This document shows positions 1-7,200 of a stretch of DNA of 10,342 nt, piece after piece. Both the position numbers and the translations under genes were made by a program. Numbering within the stretch: position 1 is the first letter of the stretch; every line of letters starts with the position of its first letter. The notes under the pieces were generated by a model. It was given only the letters and a program-made list of their open reading frames with translations. It had not been told where the DNA came from and searched no databases. The DNA is from Deltaproteobacteria bacterium (lineage in GTDB: Bacteria > Myxococcota_A > Polyangia > Polyangiales > Houyiibacteriaceae): positions 1 through 10,342 of the forward strand of contig JAFDFW010000039.1 of NCBI GenBank assembly GCA_019309605.1. Direction: 5' to 3'.

Positions 1-1
1 C

Positions 2-451
2 ACCATCGTCCCCATGTTCCACGCGCACAACGACACGCGGACCCCGGTCATCGCAAGCGCGTTCAATCTCGTCGTCTTCATCACCCTCAGTCTCGTCCTG
101 ATGGGCCCGATGCAGCACGCTGGCCTCGCGGCGGCAACGACCGCGGCGGCCGTCACCCAGCTCGTCGCGCTTCTTTGGCTCCTTCACCGGAGGTCGGGTG
201 ACCTCGGCATGGCGGAGGTCACCGCGAGCGCCCTGCGCATCCTCGCAGCCAGCGCGGTGATGGCTGGGGTCGTCTGGCTGGGCGCCGGTCTCGGCCGCTG
301 GGACGCTGGCGGCAATGACCCACGCAACCTGGCCGTGTTCGTCACCACCGTCATCGCCGGTCTGCTCGCGTACCTTGCGGCCGCCGCGGCCCTGGGCTCG
401 CCTGAGCTTCGCGACCTGAGGGCCGCCATCCGGCGCCGCGTACGTGCGTGA
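2..451 (+). CDS. murJ: Lipid II flippase MurJ (MviN family), C-terminal part, cut by window start
   Basis: The reading frame is open from the left edge of the window, so only about the last 149 residues are seen. MurJ is an inner-membrane flippase of the MOP superfamily that moves lipid II across the membrane for peptidoglycan synthesis. The visible part begins just before the family-typical segment 'HAHNDTRTPV', which precedes the last transmembrane helices. Four hydrophobic stretches follow, matching the expected final helices: around IASAFNLVVFITLSLVLM, GLAAATTAAAVTQLVALLWL, ILAASAVMAGVVWLGAGL and AVFVTTVIAGLLAYLAAAAA. A short basic tail ends in RAAIRRRVRA. The stop TGA (449-451) overlaps the GTG candidate start of engB, suggesting coupled expression. 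Another MOP-family transporter, such as a polysaccharide flippase, cannot be wholly excluded without the N-terminal part. Confidence 0.82.
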   Translation, partial: TIVPMFHAHNDTRTPVIASAFNLVVFITLSLVLMGPMQHAGLAAATTAAAVTQLVALLWLLHRRSGDLGMAEVTASALRILAASAVMAGVVWLGAGLGRWDAGGNDPRNLAVFVTTVIAGLLAYLAAAAALGSPELRDLRAAIRRRVRA

Positions 452-1101
452 GTGGCCAAGGGCGCTACAACCCCGCCATGGACGTGCTCGAGGCAGAATT
501 CGTTGCTGGAGCAACCGTGCTCGGACAGTTGCCGGCGCCGACCTTTGCCGAAGTCGCGTTCGCAGGACGTTCCAACGTCGGTAAGTCGAGCCTCATCAAC
601 AGCCTCCTGCGCCGAAAGAAGCTCGTACGCACCAGCAGCGCACCGGGCTGCACGCGCGCGATCAACATCTTTCGCGTGCGCCTCCGAACCGACGACAACG
701 AGGCGCACCTCGACTTGGTGGACCTGCCTGGGTACGGCTACGCGCAGCGGAGCAAGGCCGAGCGCAAGTCATGGGGCCCGCTGATCGAGGGTTTCCTCAG
801 CGAGCGACCCGGGCTGCGGGGCGCGGTCGTCATCGTCGACATTCGTCGCGGCGTCCAGGACGATGACCGGCAACTGCTCGAGTTCCTCGAAAGCGTCGGC
901 GTCACGCCGATTCTGGTCGCCACCAAGATCGACAAGCTGCCCGCGAACAAGCGAAAGCCAGCGGTCGCGAAGCTCCAGCGGGAAGTCAGTCAGCGGCTGA
1001 TCCCCTACAGCTCGGTCATCGGCGACGGGCGCGACGCCCTGTGGAACCGAATCTTGTCCGTCAGCAGCATCAACCGGCTGGACGCGCCCGCGGAACCCTG
1101 A
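448..1101 (+). CDS. engB: Ribosome biogenesis GTP-binding protein EngB (YsxC/YihA)
   Basis: EngB is a small TRAFAC-class GTPase needed for assembly of the large ribosomal subunit and is essential in many bacteria. Numbering from the GTG at 448 (217 residues), the GTPase motifs are complete: G1 GRSNVGKS (40-47), the switch-I segment TSSAPGCTRAINIF (63-76), G3 DLPGYGYA (92-99), G4 TKID (159-162) and a G5-like YSS (187-189). The length is typical of the family. Two starts are possible. GTG 448 overlaps the murJ stop as GTGA and would allow translational coupling. ATG 478 gives 207 residues and begins MDVLEAEFV, close to where EngB proteins usually start; an AAGGG at 458-462 lies about 15 nt before it, rather far for a ribosome binding site. 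I give the longer form but cannot decide between them. The gene ends 4 nt from the convergent TPR gene. Confidence 0.95.
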   Translation: MSGQGRYNPAMDVLEAEFVAGATVLGQLPAPTFAEVAFAGRSNVGKSSLINSLLRRKKLVRTSSAPGCTRAINIFRVRLRTDDNEAHLDLVDLPGYGYAQRSKAERKSWGPLIEGFLSERPGLRGAVVIVDIRRGVQDDDRQLLEFLESVGVTPILVATKIDKLPANKRKPAVAKLQREVSQRLIPYSSVIGDGRDALWNRILSVSSINRLDAPAEP

Positions 1102-1105
1102 GCTT

Positions 1106-2674
1106 CTACTCGGCCAGGTCGAGTTCTAAGGTCTCTCCCGGGTCGCGCAGACGCAGGTTCGACGGGTCGCCGAGCATCAACGCAGGATCTCCGGAGCTCC
1201 CCTCGTCGGGATCTGGCGAGGCTGTCAACGCCCCCGGCCCCATCATCCTCTCGACGAACTGTCGGACGTCCGCGCGCTTCTCGGGCGGCACCAGCTCGAT
1301 CGCCGCGTCAACATTCTCGGTTGCGGCTTCATCCTCGCCCGCCCCTCGAAAGATGCGCGCCGCCTGCAAGCGTAACTGCCAGTTGTCCGGGTCGAGATCG
1401 ACCGCGCGCTTCATCGAGGCCGCGGCGGCGGCAGGATCATCTTGAGCGAGATGGTACTGTGCCCAGACCGCCCACAGCATGGGCGTATTGGGGCTGAGCG
1501 ACTCCGCAAGCTCGAGCTCCAGCCGGGCCCGTTCCGGATCTCCCAAGCCCATGTGGATCGTCGCCAGCACGAGATGCGCATGAGCATAGCGAGGCCAGAT
1601 CTCGATGACCTCGTCGACGATGCGATTGGCCTCGCTGAACTGCGCATCGGCCGCGCCCTTCTGCCCGTTCATCTCGAGCGTCCCGGCTTGAGCGAGATAG
1701 AGTTGCGCCAAGTTGAGCTTGCGAGGCCCGTCGGCTCGGAGCTGCAGCGCTGCTTCGAACTCGGTCACCCCCTGTGCGATCCCGCCCGACTCGACGAGAA
1801 TCGTGGCGTTCACCGCGCGCAACGAGGGTGACACCGGATCGAGCAGGAGTGCCGTCTCAACCATCGGCAGCGCCTTTTTCGCATCTCCTGAGCGCTTGAG
1901 GATGCGGATCGCCTCGGTCCCGAGCACCGCAGCCACGGCCTCGGTGTCGCGAAGCACGCGAACGGACGTAACCTTCACTTCCCCACGCCCCCCCCAGGCG
2001 TCGACGTACGCGGACGGCTGCTCCGACCCGCTCTCGTCGTAAACCGCTGTGATGAAGTATCCCAACACGCCGGATGGATCGGCAGGCGCGCGCGCTCCCT
2101 CGAACTCCCAGACCTCGGCAACCATGGCTTTCACCCCCCGCTGGCGAAGCAAAGCCGTCATCGCCGTGGCCGACTCGATCGGATAGAGCTTCACCCGCTC
2201 CTCGTGCGCGTCCATCATCGCCAGAGTCTGGTCGGCGATCATGACCTCGCGAGGGAGTGGCTGTTCGAGCGACCACGATGAGGACTCTCTGTGCATCCGC
2301 GCGGCGAGCTCGACGGCGCTTTCGGGCCAACCCTCGACGGCATCGGGAAGCATCATCATCGGCTCGTACGTGCCAACTTGAATCTCGTCGCGCTGCAGGT
2401 AGGCGGCGAGCTCCCGCGCCTCGAGCGGACGCAGCGGAGGCGTCTCCTCGAGCGCAACGGTCGTGGCCACGTACACCCCGTACCCGATTCCTGCGACGAC
2501 GATCAGGAGGGCCGCGATGACCGCCCGCCGACGGCTCGCGCTGCTCCCGGGTGCGACCTCCTGCACCGGTTCGACAGCGCCCCTACGCATACACTGAGGG
2601 CAGCGCGGCTTGTCTCCCGCTTCTTCGGGAACGAACTCCTTGTCGCAGTGGGCACAGAAATACTTAGTGGACAT
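1106..2674 (-). CDS. Zinc-ribbon, single-pass membrane protein with C-terminal TPR repeats
   Basis: I do not recognise a named gene; the 522-residue product has a clear layered architecture. Residues 7-28 form a zinc ribbon with two CxxC knuckles (C7/C10 and C25/C28), which should lie in the cytoplasm. A hydrophobic helix follows at about 51-73 after an RRR stop signal. Residues about 140-245 may be a transglutaminase-like fold: YPIESATAMTALLRQRGV (164-181) followed by AYVDAWGG (222-229) resembles that family's helix and Asp-Trp strand, but I see no catalytic Cys in the expected place. From about 247 to 462 there are degenerate TPR repeats with alanine-rich helix pairs ending in xLDP or similar, a usual protein-interaction scaffold. 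The tail is acidic. The frame is open further upstream to 2818, but ATG 2674 was chosen because it begins directly before the zinc ribbon and the longer form would overlap the preceding gene. It lies 17 nt after the lipoprotein gene, so the two are probably one transcript. Confidence 0.85.
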   Translation of the reverse strand: MSTKYFCAHCDKEFVPEEAGDKPRCPQCMRRGAVEPVQEVAPGSSASRRRAVIAALLIVVAGIGYGVYVATTVALEETPPLRPLEARELAAYLQRDEIQVGTYEPMMMLPDAVEGWPESAVELAARMHRESSSWSLEQPLPREVMIADQTLAMMDAHEERVKLYPIESATAMTALLRQRGVKAMVAEVWEFEGARAPADPSGVLGYFITAVYDESGSEQPSAYVDAWGGRGEVKVTSVRVLRDTEAVAAVLGTEAIRILKRSGDAKKALPMVETALLLDPVSPSLRAVNATILVESGGIAQGVTEFEAALQLRADGPRKLNLAQLYLAQAGTLEMNGQKGAADAQFSEANRIVDEVIEIWPRYAHAHLVLATIHMGLGDPERARLELELAESLSPNTPMLWAVWAQYHLAQDDPAAAAASMKRAVDLDPDNWQLRLQAARIFRGAGEDEAATENVDAAIELVPPEKRADVRQFVERMMGPGALTASPDPDEGSSGDPALMLGDPSNLRLRDPGETLELDLAE

Positions 2675-2691
2675 GGCGCGCGAGCATACGG

Positions 2692-3186
2692 CTAGGGTGA
2701 CGCCTCGTCGACCGGCGGGTCGGGCACGAATCCGCTGCCGTGGAACTGTGCAACCGCAAACCCACACTCCCTCGCGCGACCCTCCCGCCACTCCCGATCC
2801 CAAAGCTCGATGTCGCACTGCACGTCGCCCAGATCGATCTCGAGCCGTGGCTTGGCCTCAGTCGGACGCGCGCTCTCTGTCGAAGTCGACTGCAACGAGC
2901 AGCAGTCCAGTGCGCGGAGCGTCCCCACGAGCTTTGCGTACTCGACCTCCGAAACCGTGCGGTCGATGCTCATCCTCGTGCCGCCCGGTGTCCTCCGCAT
3001 CACATTGAGCTTCCGACTTCCGTCGAGCGCAACCTGGATGCTGTCCCGATCAGAGCTCCTGCTGAGCACAGTCCACAAGACGACGAGCGTGTCCGGCGCC
3101 ACCTTGGGCAACTCGACCTCTTGTTTCGGCTCGTTCCTCGTGCAGCCGCACAGCAGCACAGTCGCGCAAACCAACGCTCTCCACAT
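2692..3186 (-). CDS. Small predicted lipoprotein of unknown function
   Basis: The 164-residue product starts MWRALVCATVLLCGCTRNEP: a short basic then hydrophobic signal sequence ending in a lipobox (L12-C13-G14-C15), so C15 should be lipidated and the protein anchored at the membrane. The mature part is soluble-looking, with alternating strands and a helix (VSEVEYAKLVGTLRALDCC, 78-96), several cysteines (C95, C96, C124, C141) and a strand-rich segment RLEIDLGDVQCDIELWDREW (114-133). I do not recognise the family. The frame is open upstream to 3414, but the added residues lack signal-peptide character and would run across the divergent YkgJ gene, so ATG 3186 is preferred; GTG 3195 (VRGMWRALV) is an alternative. 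No strong ribosome binding site is seen. It is probably co-transcribed with the downstream zinc-ribbon/TPR gene. Confidence 0.75.
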   Translation of the reverse strand: MWRALVCATVLLCGCTRNEPKQEVELPKVAPDTLVVLWTVLSRSSDRDSIQVALDGSRKLNVMRRTPGGTRMSIDRTVSEVEYAKLVGTLRALDCCSLQSTSTESARPTEAKPRLEIDLGDVQCDIELWDREWREGRARECGFAVAQFHGSGFVPDPPVDEASP

Positions 3187-3262
3187 CCCGCGCACTAGAT
3201 CACGCCCGCCAGCCAAAGTCCACCACGTGCGCCCAACATCCCCGGAGCCATACTCCCCACCG

Positions 3263-3574
3263 ATGCCCGAAGAGCTCGACTGCCTAACCTGCGGCGCCTG
3301 CTGCCGAACCGGAACCGACGGCCGGCTCTTGATCCCGCCACAGGATTTGGTGCGCTGGCGCAAAACAGGCCGAGACGACATCGCGGACGCGGTGCAGCCA
3401 GGACATTTCGGCATGCTCGGCTTTGCGACACGAGCAGACGGCTCGTGCGTACATCTGGGAACGCCGAAAAGCCCGAACGCGTGCCGAATTTACGAGCTCC
3501 GAGGAACGACGTGTCGGGAGTTCGAGCGCGGAAGCCCGCAGTGCCTGGAATTCCGGAGGGACGCGGGCACATGA
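3263..3574 (+). CDS. YkgJ-family cysteine cluster protein
   Basis: The family is thought to bind zinc or iron through a conserved cysteine cluster; its biochemical role is not established. The 103-residue product has the hallmark CxxCxxCC near the N-terminus (C7, C10, C13, C14: 'CLTCGACCR') and the later cysteines C62, C74, C84 and C94. The last three lie in the family pattern C-x-IYE-x-RG-TTC-R-x-FE-x-GS-x-x-C, which closely matches YkgJ-type proteins. At about 100 residues it is a short, apparently complete member. ATG 3263 was chosen because it directly precedes the cluster and keeps the gene clear of the divergent lipoprotein; the open frame extends upstream to 2810 but only as antisense to that gene. 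No good ribosome binding site is visible (a GGAG at 3244-3247 is too far). It ends 15 nt before the convergent SNF2 stop. Confidence 0.85.
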   Translation: MPEELDCLTCGACCRTGTDGRLLIPPQDLVRWRKTGRDDIADAVQPGHFGMLGFATRADGSCVHLGTPKSPNACRIYELRGTTCREFERGSPQCLEFRRDAGT

Positions 3575-3589
3575 CACTGACGCTGTACT

Positions 3590-6500
3590 CTACTCGCTGA
3601 ACAGGTTCTCGACGTCGGCCTTCGTGAGGCCCTTGAGGGGGCTGCCCTCTGTGGAGAGGACGTTGCTTACTAGCTCTCTCTTCTTTGCGGAGAGTTCTAG
3701 GATCTTTTCCTCTACTGTGCCGGCGGCGATGAGTTTGTAGACGTTGACGTTCTTCGTTTGGCCGATGCGGTGGGCTCGGTCGGTGGCCTGGTCTTCGACG
3801 GCGGGGTTCCACCAAGGGTCGAAGTGGACGACGGTGTCGGCGCCGGTGAGGTTGAGTCCTGTGCCACCCGCCTTGAGGGAGATCAGGAAGACCGGGACGC
3901 TCGTGTCCTCGTTGAAGTGATCGACCCGCTCGATGCGGTCCTTCGTGGAGCCGTCGAGGTATTCGTATTGGACGCCGTCGGTGTCGAGGGCGGCGCGGAT
4001 GTGGTTGAGCATCTCGACAAACTGGCTGAAGACCAGCACGCGGTGGTTCCCGTCGATGGCCTCGTCGATGATCTCGCGAAGCGCGCCGAGCTTGCCACTG
4101 TCGTCCGCGTCGAAGTCCGTATCGGGCAGCTTCATCAGCCTGGGGTCACATGCGACCTGCCGCAAGCGGGTGAGCGCGGCGAGGATCTGAATCTGCGCTT
4201 TGCTCACGCCCTTCTTCTCGACCTCGCTGAGGACGCTCTTGCGCACCTGGCCCAGGACCTGCTTGTAGAGCGCGGACTGCTCCTCGGCGAGCGGCACGAT
4301 CATCTCCTGCTCGATCTTGTCGGGCAGATCCGCAGCGACGTCGCGCTTCAGACGCCGCATGACGAAGGGCTTGATCGTCCCCCGCAATCGCTGGGCGGTG
4401 TCCATGTCGCCACGGTCGATCGGCCGCGCAATCCGCTCCTCGAACGTCTTGAGCGTCCCGAGCAGCCCGGGCGACACGAAGTCGAAGATGCTCCAGAGCT
4501 CGCTGAGGCGGTTCTCGATCGGCGTGCCTGTCAGCGCGAGCCTTCGCTCGCTGCTCAGCTTTTTAGCTGAGCGCGCCGTCTGGCTCATCGGATTCTTGAT
4601 GTGCTGTGCCTCGTCCAAGATCACGTAGCGAAGGTCGAGCGCTTGCAGCAGCTCCTCGTCACGGCGAAGCAACGCGTAGCTGGTAATCATTACGTCGGCC
4701 TTTTCGAGCTCGGGTGCCCGCTGACTACGATTTGGCCCCTGCCACACCACTGTCTTGAGCCCCGGCGCGAACTTGGCGATCTCTCGTTCCCAGTTGGGTA
4801 CCACCGAGGTCGGCGCGACCACGAGGTTGAGCTTGCGCTTGTACTTGCTCTTGGCCCACAAAAGCAGCGCAATCGCCTGGACCGTCTTACCGAGGCCCAT
4901 GTCGTCGGCGAGAATGCCACCGGTGTTGAGCTCATGGAGAAAGACGAGCCACGAGAAGCCGTCTTTTTGGTAGGGACGCAGATCGGCTTTGAGCGTTCGC
5001 GGCTTGGCGACGCTGGGGATCTCGTCGATGTCTTCGATCTTCGCGAACAGCGTCTTGGCCGATGCCGATACCTTGGCGTTCTGGACCATCTTCAAGAGGT
5101 CTTGCACGCGCCCCGCCTGCGAGAGCGGAAGCTTGTCCTTCATACCCGCGGTTGCGTAGATCTCGGCCATCCGCGTGAGCACATCGCCCACCTTCTCGGG
5201 ATCGATCGGCGCGTAGGAACCGTCCTCGAGCTGAACCAGCCGTCGCCCGTGCTCGAGGCAAGCCCGAAGCTCCTCTTCGCGCACGACAGCGCCGCCCGAT
5301 TCGAACTTCATGTCGAGGTTGAGCCAATCGACGCCGCTCGACACGCGCATTTGCGGCGTCACGGATTCTTCGCGGATGGTGACATCCACCAAATCATCGG
5401 GAATGAAACGGTCCCAGTCTTCCGGGAGCTCGCCGATCCCGTTCGTCCAAAACGCGATTGCCTCGTCGCCGGAAGCCACGAGCTCTTCGCCGGACTCCGA
5501 CACCTCGAAATTCTGGTTGAGCAGGGCCTGAACGCCGGCCATCTCCGCGCCGACATCACGCCGCACGACCCTCGGCCGCCCCTTGCCACTCTTCGGAGGC
5601 AGGAACGCCAGCGGTGAGGGGAAATCGTCCGGCGGAACGTCGAACTCCTGATCTTCGTAACGCACGTAAAGCCGAACGCGCGCATCGATGAGGTCGCCAT
5701 TGGCCTTGAGTTCGAAGCGCGGCTTCTGGTCGACCAGGTCGGCAACCGAGCTCAAATCTGGCAGCTCGGCACCAAGCAACGCGGCGACCCGAGGAATCGA
5801 CTCGCCGAGCAACTCCGGAAGGTCGTCGTGCGACTGCACCATCGCCGGCGAGCGGTAAAGCCTTTGAAGCCAAGCCGGGGTAACCAGCTCGCTGACAGGC
5901 CGCGCCACACCTTCGGTGGTGTCGATCTGCCAACCGGGCGTCCCCTCGAACCAGGCGCCGCTCGACAGCGCGAATCGCCGCTTGTTGCTCTCGAGATAGA
6001 ACACGATGCGCACACGCAGGCTGTCGCCGCTGGCGGGGTCGAGCTCGATCCGGGGCTTCAGCGCCTCGTTCGCAAACCGCAATTCCATCGACGCTGGCTC
6101 GAGCAGCACGCGCCGGTCACTGAGCATTTCCACCACCTCAGCCGCATCTTCGCCACGAAGCTCGGCCGTCGTGGGCTGCCCACGGTTCATATTCCGGGCG
6201 AGCGCTCGAAAAAGCGGTCGCTCGTCGATCGACACCATGTTGAACGCGCCGAGCGCGTCATTGATTGGCACCGCGCTCCGCGTACCCGCAAGCACCGGCG
6301 TGACGGTGATCGAAGCGGGACGAACGGTCATGCGGTATTCGAACTCGAGCGGCTTCGGAAGCGCCTCGGCGGGCAGCCAAGCGTCCATCGGCCCTCGTGC
6401 CTCTCCACGCCGAGCCTGAAGCTCGCGGGGTGACAGAACGTCGAGTGCGCTCCCCTCACCGCCAGCGCCGCGCCGACGACGGCGAGACCGCCGCCTCTTG

Positions 6501-6991
6501 CCGCCGACAGAAACCGTCCCGGGAACGTGCACCGGCTCGGTCTTCTTCTTCTTTTTGGTCTGCTGCTGTTGCGGACCCTTTGCGCGTGGCGGCCGCACCT
6601 CGTCGCGCAACGCCACCATCACGGCTGCCACATGCTTGCAGTGACCCGTCGGCCCACGCCAACCCGGACACGTGCAGCTCGACTCCCAGGTGTCGCCGTC
6701 CTCGCTGTACGTCACCTTCGTGCGGTACGGCTCGTCGGCCGTGCGCACCGAGATCGCCCCGCTGGCGGAATGCTCTTCCTCTGCGAGGCCCTCGACCGCC
6801 TTGCGCCGCGCATACAGGCGCCCGCGCAAGAATGCGTTGCCGCCCGTGACGCGTTGAATCGCCCGGTCGCTCATCGAAGCGAGCTTCTTGGCCACCGAGG
6901 TGGTCGGTTCACGCCACGTGGGCGCTTCTTCCACCGGCGCACTCGGCGCGGCTTCTTCTTCTACCGTTTCTTGGAGAGCAGTTTCGGCCAT
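3590..6991 (-). CDS. SNF2-family DNA translocase/helicase with N-terminal SWIM zinc finger
   Basis: The 1133-residue product is a Swi2/Snf2 superfamily-2 ATPase, an enzyme that uses ATP to move along double-stranded DNA and remodel bound proteins. A SWIM zinc finger lies at about 92-129 with C106, C108, C118 and H120 in the CxC-x9-CxH arrangement. A charged low-complexity linker follows (131-180), containing QQQQ, KKKKK and an arginine-rich stretch. Residues about 210-640 match the position of the bacterial SNF2 'helicase-associated' region. The ATPase core is complete: DDMGLGKT (696-703), VVAPTSVVPNW (724-734), DEAQHIKN (793-800), LTGTPIENRLSELW (820-833), RVLVFSQF (984-991), AGGTGLNL (1041-1048) and DQATDRAHRIGQ (1067-1078). 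DEAQ rather than DEAH is normal in this bacterial group. ATG 6991 gives an acidic, proline-rich start; I see no strong ribosome binding site. The specific cellular target is unknown. Confidence 0.95.
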   Translation of the reverse strand: MAETALQETVEEEAAPSAPVEEAPTWREPTTSVAKKLASMSDRAIQRVTGGNAFLRGRLYARRKAVEGLAEEEHSASGAISVRTADEPYRTKVTYSEDGDTWESSCTCPGWRGPTGHCKHVAAVMVALRDEVRPPRAKGPQQQQTKKKKKTEPVHVPGTVSVGGKRRRSRRRRRGAGGEGSALDVLSPRELQARRGEARGPMDAWLPAEALPKPLEFEYRMTVRPASITVTPVLAGTRSAVPINDALGAFNMVSIDERPLFRALARNMNRGQPTTAELRGEDAAEVVEMLSDRRVLLEPASMELRFANEALKPRIELDPASGDSLRVRIVFYLESNKRRFALSSGAWFEGTPGWQIDTTEGVARPVSELVTPAWLQRLYRSPAMVQSHDDLPELLGESIPRVAALLGAELPDLSSVADLVDQKPRFELKANGDLIDARVRLYVRYEDQEFDVPPDDFPSPLAFLPPKSGKGRPRVVRRDVGAEMAGVQALLNQNFEVSESGEELVASGDEAIAFWTNGIGELPEDWDRFIPDDLVDVTIREESVTPQMRVSSGVDWLNLDMKFESGGAVVREEELRACLEHGRRLVQLEDGSYAPIDPEKVGDVLTRMAEIYATAGMKDKLPLSQAGRVQDLLKMVQNAKVSASAKTLFAKIEDIDEIPSVAKPRTLKADLRPYQKDGFSWLVFLHELNTGGILADDMGLGKTVQAIALLLWAKSKYKRKLNLVVAPTSVVPNWEREIAKFAPGLKTVVWQGPNRSQRAPELEKADVMITSYALLRRDEELLQALDLRYVILDEAQHIKNPMSQTARSAKKLSSERRLALTGTPIENRLSELWSIFDFVSPGLLGTLKTFEERIARPIDRGDMDTAQRLRGTIKPFVMRRLKRDVAADLPDKIEQEMIVPLAEEQSALYKQVLGQVRKSVLSEVEKKGVSKAQIQILAALTRLRQVACDPRLMKLPDTDFDADDSGKLGALREIIDEAIDGNHRVLVFSQFVEMLNHIRAALDTDGVQYEYLDGSTKDRIERVDHFNEDTSVPVFLISLKAGGTGLNLTGADTVVHFDPWWNPAVEDQATDRAHRIGQTKNVNVYKLIAAGTVEEKILELSAKKRELVSNVLSTEGSPLKGLTKADVENLFSE

Positions 6992-7142
6992 TGAATGAGG
7001 ACTGTGATCAGCCTGAATGGTCTGTGGTTGGAGCCGGGCGGGACCTACACGGGACTACGCGCGTTGCGTCTTTCCCCTCGCGGCGTCGTTGCTCGTTCTA
7101 CCGTGGAACCCCGGTGTAGGCCGCAACCGCCGCTAGATCGTG

Positions 7143-7170
7143 ATCTTACACACCCCACGGAAGACTGCAA
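7143..7170 (-). promoter_or_regulatory. Weak sigma70-like promoter candidate upstream of the SNF2 gene, with an overlapping inverted repeat
   Basis: This lies in the 209-nt gap between the HelD gene stop and the SNF2 start (6992-7200), where I see no gene or clear terminator. Read on the minus strand, TTGCAG (7170-7165) and TAAGAT (7148-7143) are separated by 16 nt, matching the consensus boxes at 3 of 6 and 4 of 6 positions. A short inverted repeat AGATC-GT-GATCT (7135-7146) overlaps the second box and could be an operator. Such matches arise by chance, and the leader would be about 140 nt, so this is only a candidate. Confidence 0.2.
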
Positions 7171-7200
7171 CTCCCTGCAGCCCTCCGGGCGGGAAACCGG

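Noticed and set aside
2675..2818. Upstream extension of the zinc-ribbon/TPR frame
   Set aside because: It would overlap the end of the lipoprotein gene and adds low-complexity residues before a zinc ribbon that fits well at the N-terminus.
2810..3262. N-terminal extension of the YkgJ-like frame
   Set aside because: It overlaps the lipoprotein gene on the opposite strand and has no YkgJ features before the ATG at 3263.
4604..4615. DEAQ instead of DEAH in the SNF2 Walker B motif as a possible defect
   Set aside because: DEAQ is common in bacterial SNF2 proteins, so it is not a sign of inactivation.
4601..5617. A 338-codon open frame on the + strand opposite the SNF2 gene
   Set aside because: Antisense shadow of a gene with complete helicase motifs; the composition reads as mirrored codon bias.
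7143..7200. Possible terminator or tRNA-like structure after the HelD gene
   Set aside because: Only a 4-bp GCCC-GGA-GGGC hairpin without a T tract is visible, and no tRNA cloverleaf or T-loop sequence can be assembled.
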